Made by a program: the position numbers and the translations under genes. The notes below the pieces were generated by a model. It was given only the letters and a program-made list of their open reading frames with translations. It made no database searches and was not told the DNA's origin. A stretch of 64,000 nucleotides of DNA from JBMYRH01 sp049602155 (GTDB lineage: Bacteria; Myxococcota_A; UBA9042; PHBI01; JBMYRH01): positions 124,001 to 188,000 of the forward strand of contig JBMYRH010000004.1 in assembly GCA_049602155.1 (NCBI GenBank). Reading direction: 5' to 3'. This document shows, one piece after another, positions 59,839 through 64,000 of the stretch. Positions within the stretch are counted from its first letter, which is position 1, and every line of letters starts with the position of its first letter.

Positions 59839-62800
59839 ATGCGCCAGTCGCGTCGGCCCCTGGCCCCCTTGACCCGTCGTGCGGTCTTGGCCTCACTCAT
59901 CCTCTTCCTCTTGCCCGCCGGTGCGGCTTCCGCACAGATCGGTGGCAAATCTGCGCCTTTGAAGGGCAAGGATGCCTTCAGCTTGGAGCGCTTCGAGGAG
60001 TCGCTCTTTGACGAGCGGGCCCAGAAGATCCAGGCCAAGATGAGCAAGATCCGAAAGAAGAAGATCAAGACTCTTGAGTCGATCGTCGGATCCAACCGCC
60101 CTTACAAGAACAAGGACGATGTCCTCTTCCGCCTCGCAGAGGCGCACTGGCAGGAGGCGAAGTACAGCTACCTCCTTGCCAGAGAGGACTACGACAAGGC
60201 CTACGACTGCTACGAAGAGAAGCGTTGCACGGAGGAGCCAAAGGAGCCGACGGAGAATTTCGAGGTCTCTCTAAAGATCTACCGCACGATCCTGCAGGAG
60301 CACCCGACCTACCGCCGTATTGACGAGGTCATGTACTACCTAGGGCGCGCGGCGCTCAAAGCAGGCAAGGCACGGAAGGACATCCAGCTCCAGAAGGAGG
60401 CTGTGAAGCGCCTCAACGACTTGGTCCAAAAGCACCCTCGGAGCAAGTTCATCGCGCAGTCTCACTTGGCGCTCGGTGAGTACTTCTTCGAGACAGACTC
60501 GCTGTTCTACGCGAAGCAGAACTACGAGAAGATCATCAACAACTTCAAGCGTAGCCCGATGTACAACTACGCCAACTACAAGCTGGGCTGGGTGTACTTC
60601 AACCTCGCTGAGTTTGAGCAGGCCGTTCGTACGTTTAAGACGGTCATCGCCTCCATCGGTGGTGGTAAGAGCCGCGGTATCATCGAGTTCCGTGGCCAAG
60701 CGCTCAACGACTTGATCGTCGCCTACGCCGAGATCGAGGGAGGTTGGCGCCTTGCTCGCGACTACTTCCTGAAGGAGGTCGGCGAGGAAGACACCTACAA
60801 GAAGCTTGAGAAGATGGCAGGCCTTTTGGTGAGCCAGGACAAGGACGAAGAGGCTATCGACCTCTACAACCACCTGATCGCGCACGACAAGACCTCGGTG
60901 AAGGTCGTCGAGTACTTCGACGCGCTGTTGGAGGTGAACCGGAAGCTTGAGGACATGGCGACCATCGAGGCCGTCATCAACGAGTTCGTGGTCTTCCTCG
61001 ATCCCAAGGGCGCATGGTTTATCGCGAACCGGTCCGATAAGGGGTTAACGAAGCGGGCCAATGAGCTCCGCTCAACCAACCTCTTCTTCCTCGCCAACTT
61101 CTACCATCAGGCTGCTCAGAAGGCCGACAAAGAGCGCAAGCCCGCGGTCGCCAGCTACGGTAAGGCTGCCCACTATTACAAGATGTTCATCGACCGCTTC
61201 CCAGGGCACGCCAAAGCCTACGTGGTCAACTTCTACTACGCTGAGATTCTCTATGATCAGCTCGACGAGTACGAGAAAGCAGCGCTTCAGTACGAGGCTG
61301 TCCTTGAGAAGGATCTCCGTGGCGAGTTTGTCGAGGATGCCGCCCTTGGCGTGATCTACGCCGTCGAGCGCATGCTCGTGAAAGAGGGCCTCCGCGAGAA
61401 CGTCTCCGAGGGTGTGAAGTATGAGGCCAAGAAGAAAGAGGCCGACCTTCGAGGCAACGAGCTCGAAGTCATCCCACGCACAGACCTGCATCCGTTGGAG
61501 CAGCGCTATGTGAACGCGGCGGACAAGTACGTCAACGTCCTCTCCGAGGCGCTACGGGATCCAGCGTTCCGAAAGAAGTACCCCAAGCGCGGAAAAATGA
61601 TCCCGACGATCATGTTTATCGCGGCTCAGACCTTCTACGGCCATGGCCAGTTCGCAGAGGCCGTGAACCGATTGATGGTCATCTTCGACCTCTACCCAGA
61701 GGACAAGATGGCGAACGTCGCTGTGACGACCATCATCGATGCGTACGCCCGCCTGAAGCACTGGGACAAGATCGAGAGTTGGGCGCGTAAGCTCATCGCC
61801 GCCCGTAACTTCAAGGTGAAGAAGAAGACCGAGCTTGAGCAGATGATCGCCATCGCCAAGGCCGAGCACGCCCGTGACCTGACGAAGCAGCGGAAGTACG
61901 ACGAGGCTGTACGGATTCAGGAAGAGATCGTCGAGGAGTTCGGTCGCAAGAACAAGGAGATCGCCTCCAAGGCGCTCTACAACGTCGCGGTCATCCATGA
62001 GATTGCGCGGCGCTTCCCTGAGGCAGTCGCTGCGTACGAGTCGACCATCAAGCGCTATCCAAAGACAGACGTCGCAGTGGAAGCTCAGTTCGCGATTGGC
62101 GCCCTCTACGAGAGCCAAACCGAGTTCGCGAAGGCCGCTGAGACCTTCATCAAGATGCAGAAGTTCAAGACCCACGACGAGGCCGCAGACGCGATTCGAA
62201 ATGCGGGCTTGATCTACGAGGCCCTTGAACAATACCGAAAAGCGCACGACACGTTCGTGCTCTATCTTAAGCTCTTCAAGGACGCCGAGGACGCTGCAGT
62301 CGTCGCATTCCACAGCGGCGAGGTGCTCGAGAAAGAGGCCATCGCAGCCATCGGCAACATCAACCTCCCAACGCGCAAGGGCTGCAACAGCTGCACATGC
62401 ATGGCTGAGGCCGGCGTGGACGAAGCAGGCATCACGAACTGCACCAAGGGCTTCACCGACGCTGCCAAGGTCTACGCCAAGGTCGGCAAAAAGCACGGCC
62501 GTAAGGATAAGCAGTATGCGATCCGCGCCCTCGCTGCATCCGGGGTCGCGCTGAAGAAGGCGGACAAAGAGAAGAACCGCAAAAAGGTGACCAAGCTCCT
62601 CGCCAAGGCGCTCAAAGCCTACGAGAAGTTACAGCCTAAGGTCGCCAGTACGAAGCCTGTCCCGACCGTCAAGATCGAGGACTCCACCAAGGTGTACGCG
62701 GCTCTCGCAGCGCTGGAACTCGCAGAGTACCTCTACGACGACTACAACGGCATGACCATCCGAGCGCTGAGCAAGCGTGGGAAGTTCGATGTCCGGTTGC

Positions 62801-63267
62801 TCAAGAAGACCCTAGTCGCCAAGGCTGAGGCGCTCGGCGACGCTGAGAAGGGCTTTGATGCGGTGCTGTCGTTCCAAGAGCCTGGCATGGCCGCCGCGGC
62901 GGCATTCCGCTTAGGCCAGCTCCTCTATGAGTTCGCAGAGTCCCTCTTTAATGCCCCGGTTCCGCCAGAGATCGCCGACAATGAAGAGATGGTCGACGAG
63001 TACAGGTACCAGCTAGAAGAGGTCGCAGCGCCGATCCAGGAGAAGGCCCTCAAGGCATTCACCCTGGCGCTCAAGCAAGCTCTGGATAAGGGCGTCTACA
63101 ACAACTGGTCACGCCGCAGCGCTGAGTACGCAGCAAAGGTCAACCAAGAAGAGTTCCCGCTCTCCACCTTTGGCGTGACCCCGAACAAGACAAAGGACAC
63201 CCTGCGGTCGACGAGCTTCATCAGCATCGTCCGACGTGGTGATGTCGTCGTCGACTTCAACGAATAG
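59839..63267 (+). CDS. Large periplasmic TPR protein, GltD/AgmU-like
   Basis: 1142 residues with signal peptide ending ASAQ. Nearly the whole mature chain consists of TPR-type helix pairs (YKNKDDVLFRLAEAHWQEAK, SKFIAQSHLALGEYFFETDS, YNYANYKLGWVYFNLAEFEQ, KALYNVAVIHEIARRFPEAV). Near residue 849-870 a short insertion brings four cysteines (GCNSCTCMAEAG ... TNCTKG) in C-X2-C-X-C order. Size and TPR content match AgmU/GltD, the periplasmic scaffold of the Myxococcus focal-adhesion complex. It lies 109 bp after the GltC-like gene with a short gap that may hold a promoter, and ends 10 bp before the next lipoprotein gene. Confidence 0.82.
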   Translation: MRQSRRPLAPLTRRAVLASLILFLLPAGAASAQIGGKSAPLKGKDAFSLERFEESLFDERAQKIQAKMSKIRKKKIKTLESIVGSNRPYKNKDDVLFRLAEAHWQEAKYSYLLAREDYDKAYDCYEEKRCTEEPKEPTENFEVSLKIYRTILQEHPTYRRIDEVMYYLGRAALKAGKARKDIQLQKEAVKRLNDLVQKHPRSKFIAQSHLALGEYFFETDSLFYAKQNYEKIINNFKRSPMYNYANYKLGWVYFNLAEFEQAVRTFKTVIASIGGGKSRGIIEFRGQALNDLIVAYAEIEGGWRLARDYFLKEVGEEDTYKKLEKMAGLLVSQDKDEEAIDLYNHLIAHDKTSVKVVEYFDALLEVNRKLEDMATIEAVINEFVVFLDPKGAWFIANRSDKGLTKRANELRSTNLFFLANFYHQAAQKADKERKPAVASYGKAAHYYKMFIDRFPGHAKAYVVNFYYAEILYDQLDEYEKAALQYEAVLEKDLRGEFVEDAALGVIYAVERMLVKEGLRENVSEGVKYEAKKKEADLRGNELEVIPRTDLHPLEQRYVNAADKYVNVLSEALRDPAFRKKYPKRGKMIPTIMFIAAQTFYGHGQFAEAVNRLMVIFDLYPEDKMANVAVTTIIDAYARLKHWDKIESWARKLIAARNFKVKKKTELEQMIAIAKAEHARDLTKQRKYDEAVRIQEEIVEEFGRKNKEIASKALYNVAVIHEIARRFPEAVAAYESTIKRYPKTDVAVEAQFAIGALYESQTEFAKAAETFIKMQKFKTHDEAADAIRNAGLIYEALEQYRKAHDTFVLYLKLFKDAEDAAVVAFHSGEVLEKEAIAAIGNINLPTRKGCNSCTCMAEAGVDEAGITNCTKGFTDAAKVYAKVGKKHGRKDKQYAIRALAASGVALKKADKEKNRKKVTKLLAKALKAYEKLQPKVASTKPVPTVKIEDSTKVYAALAALELAEYLYDDYNGMTIRALSKRGKFDVRLLKKTLVAKAEALGDAEKGFDAVLSFQEPGMAAAAAFRLGQLLYEFAESLFNAPVPPEIADNEEMVDEYRYQLEEVAAPIQEKALKAFTLALKQALDKGVYNNWSRRSAEYAAKVNQEEFPLSTFGVTPNKTKDTLRSTSFISIVRRGDVVVDFNE

Positions 63268-63277
63268 GAGTAAGTCC

Positions 63278-64000
63278 ATGCGTTTGAACACACTCCTCGT
63301 AATTGGACTCGCCACCATGCTCAGTGCATGCGGCGGTACCACTCAAGTGACCCGGACCGGCGGTGGCAGCGCCGGTGACACCGCCGCAGTGTCGTCTGCC
63401 AAGGCGAAAGCGAAAGCCAAGGCGAAAGCCAAGGCCAACGCAGAGGCGAAGCGAAAGGGTCAGCTCACCGATGATGACTTCCAGGTCCGCAAGATCGACG
63501 AGGTCAAGGCCCCCACTTGGCTCCCAGGTGTCGAGCGGAAGGCCCAAGAGGCCTTCGGTGACGGGACGAAGGCTGCCCTGGAGTCTCCCCCTCGTTACAC
63601 TGAGGCGGCCAGTAAGTTTGAAGAGGCTATCCGCCTCGATCCGAAGTTCATGGAGGCTTACTTCAACCTCGGTATGACCTTCGAGCGGCAGGGCAAACGT
63701 GATGCTGCGTTTGACGTTTATCAGACCGCGCTTGAGGAGAACCCCGATGACGCCTCCGCGGCTGCCTACGTCGCCAAGCTCTACTTAGGTAAAGCGCGAA
63801 GCGCGAGCCTCCAGGGACGAGAGGGTGAGAAGCAGGAATTCCTCACCAAGACGAAGAGCTTGTTGGACGCCCTCATCGCCAAAGCACCTCGCAATGAGGC
63901 TGTGAACAACGCGATGGCGCTCTACTGGCTCTTCATGGGCGACCTAGAGACCGCCGAACGCTATGTCAAAGAGGTCTTGTATCAGGAGCCGACGAACATT
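63278..64000 (+). CDS. TPR lipoprotein, GltE/AglT-like (3' end outside window)
   Basis: 241 codons are present. The ATG at 63278 is preceded by TAGGAG, which overlaps the stop of the previous gene. Lipobox LSAC (Cys at 18), a linker of strict Ala-Lys alternation (residues 41-50), then a domain with two clear TPR units (YTEAASKFEEAIRLDPKFMEAYFN and a second at YQTALEENPDDASAAAY). Another helical repeat precedes the cut. AglT/GltE of M. xanthus is a TPR lipoprotein that partners GltD, so context and fold agree. Confidence 0.8.
   Translation, partial: MRLNTLLVIGLATMLSACGGTTQVTRTGGGSAGDTAAVSSAKAKAKAKAKAKANAEAKRKGQLTDDDFQVRKIDEVKAPTWLPGVERKAQEAFGDGTKAALESPPRYTEAASKFEEAIRLDPKFMEAYFNLGMTFERQGKRDAAFDVYQTALEENPDDASAAAYVAKLYLGKARSASLQGREGEKQEFLTKTKSLLDALIAKAPRNEAVNNAMALYWLFMGDLETAERYVKEVLYQEPTNI
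63398..63451 (+). repeat. Coding repeat giving an Ala-Lys-Ala-Lys linker
   Basis: GCN-AAR codons alternate for about ten residues and then become looser (ANAEAKRK). It is a low-complexity stretch inside the GltE-like lipoprotein and makes a highly basic linker directly behind the lipid anchor. It may contact acidic envelope polymers or phospholipid headgroups. Confidence 0.6.

Noticed and set aside
61552..62496. Minus-strand open frame of 314 codons
   Set aside because: Lies fully inside the GltD-like gene in the antisense frame opposite GC-rich codon usage; Leu/Val/Asp-rich with no start site or motif.
63398..63451. CRISPR-like or tandem DNA repeat
   Set aside because: It is a coding Ala-Lys low-complexity stretch without spacers.

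Overview
The window reads as chromosomal DNA of a Myxococcota or other former deltaproteobacterial lineage (Bradymonadales-like would fit). I infer this from Hanks-type kinases with PEGA or FGE-like domains, several Cys-rich or choice-of-anchor-D lipoproteins, a 1600-residue-class NAD glutamate dehydrogenase, a Myxococcus-like GTTCAG motif pair in front of lexA, and a locus resembling the Myxococcus Glt (gliding/focal adhesion) machinery. The DNA is GC-rich and densely coded, with many 1-13 bp gene overlaps. I saw no rRNA, tRNA, CRISPR array, insertion sequence or prophage gene.

Layout. 1-2574 (minus): a membrane protein, a sigma-region-4-like protein with four cysteines and the 5' part of purH; the gap 1574-1929 holds a 21-bp tandem repeat, palindromes and a 12-bp hairpin. 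2696-5624 (plus): a lipoprotein and a PrkA-type kinase. 5644-6318 (minus): a MoaD-MoaE fusion, only 33 bp from the divergent trpEGDCF operon (6352-10897), which runs by overlaps into a membrane sulfatase-fold enzyme (to 12969). 13024-19383: HEAT protein, uracil-DNA-glycosylase-fold protein, TIMP-like Cys-rich protein, RsmC-like methyltransferase, polytopic membrane protein and a small unknown. 19380-25743 (minus): purB coupled to a pseudokinase-FGE protein, then clpS-clpA. 25916-32644: pckA (plus), then minus-strand FAD oxidoreductase, radical SAM protein and Ser/Thr kinase. 32773-37581: NAD-GDH. 37624-39635 (minus): RibBX-type riboflavin protein and a Nudix hydrolase. 39774-42005 (plus): asd-mtnD-mtnB. 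41995-45419: histone-H1-like-tailed protein, a small lipoprotein, a PPC-domain protein, lexA and rnhA.

45416-53424 (minus) carries three large lipoproteins built from Ig-like repeats, one with a von Willebrand A (vWA) domain. Divergent from them, 53928-64000 (plus, running off the end) carries a vWA lipoprotein, two related outer-membrane beta-barrels, a periplasmic TPR protein, a 1142-residue TPR protein and a TPR lipoprotein. This order resembles gltK-B-A-C followed by gltD-E, which are two separate clusters in Myxococcus xanthus. It is the strongest candidate here for an unusual system: a compact envelope-spanning machine whose inner-membrane parts would lie beyond the right edge.

How genes work together: trpEGDCF covers anthranilate to indole-glycerol phosphate (trpBA not seen). 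purB and purH are both purine genes but lie apart. clpS-clpA is an N-degron unfoldase pair. asd-mtnD-mtnB links methionine precursor supply to methionine salvage. Families were assigned by reading motifs in the translations, not by database search.
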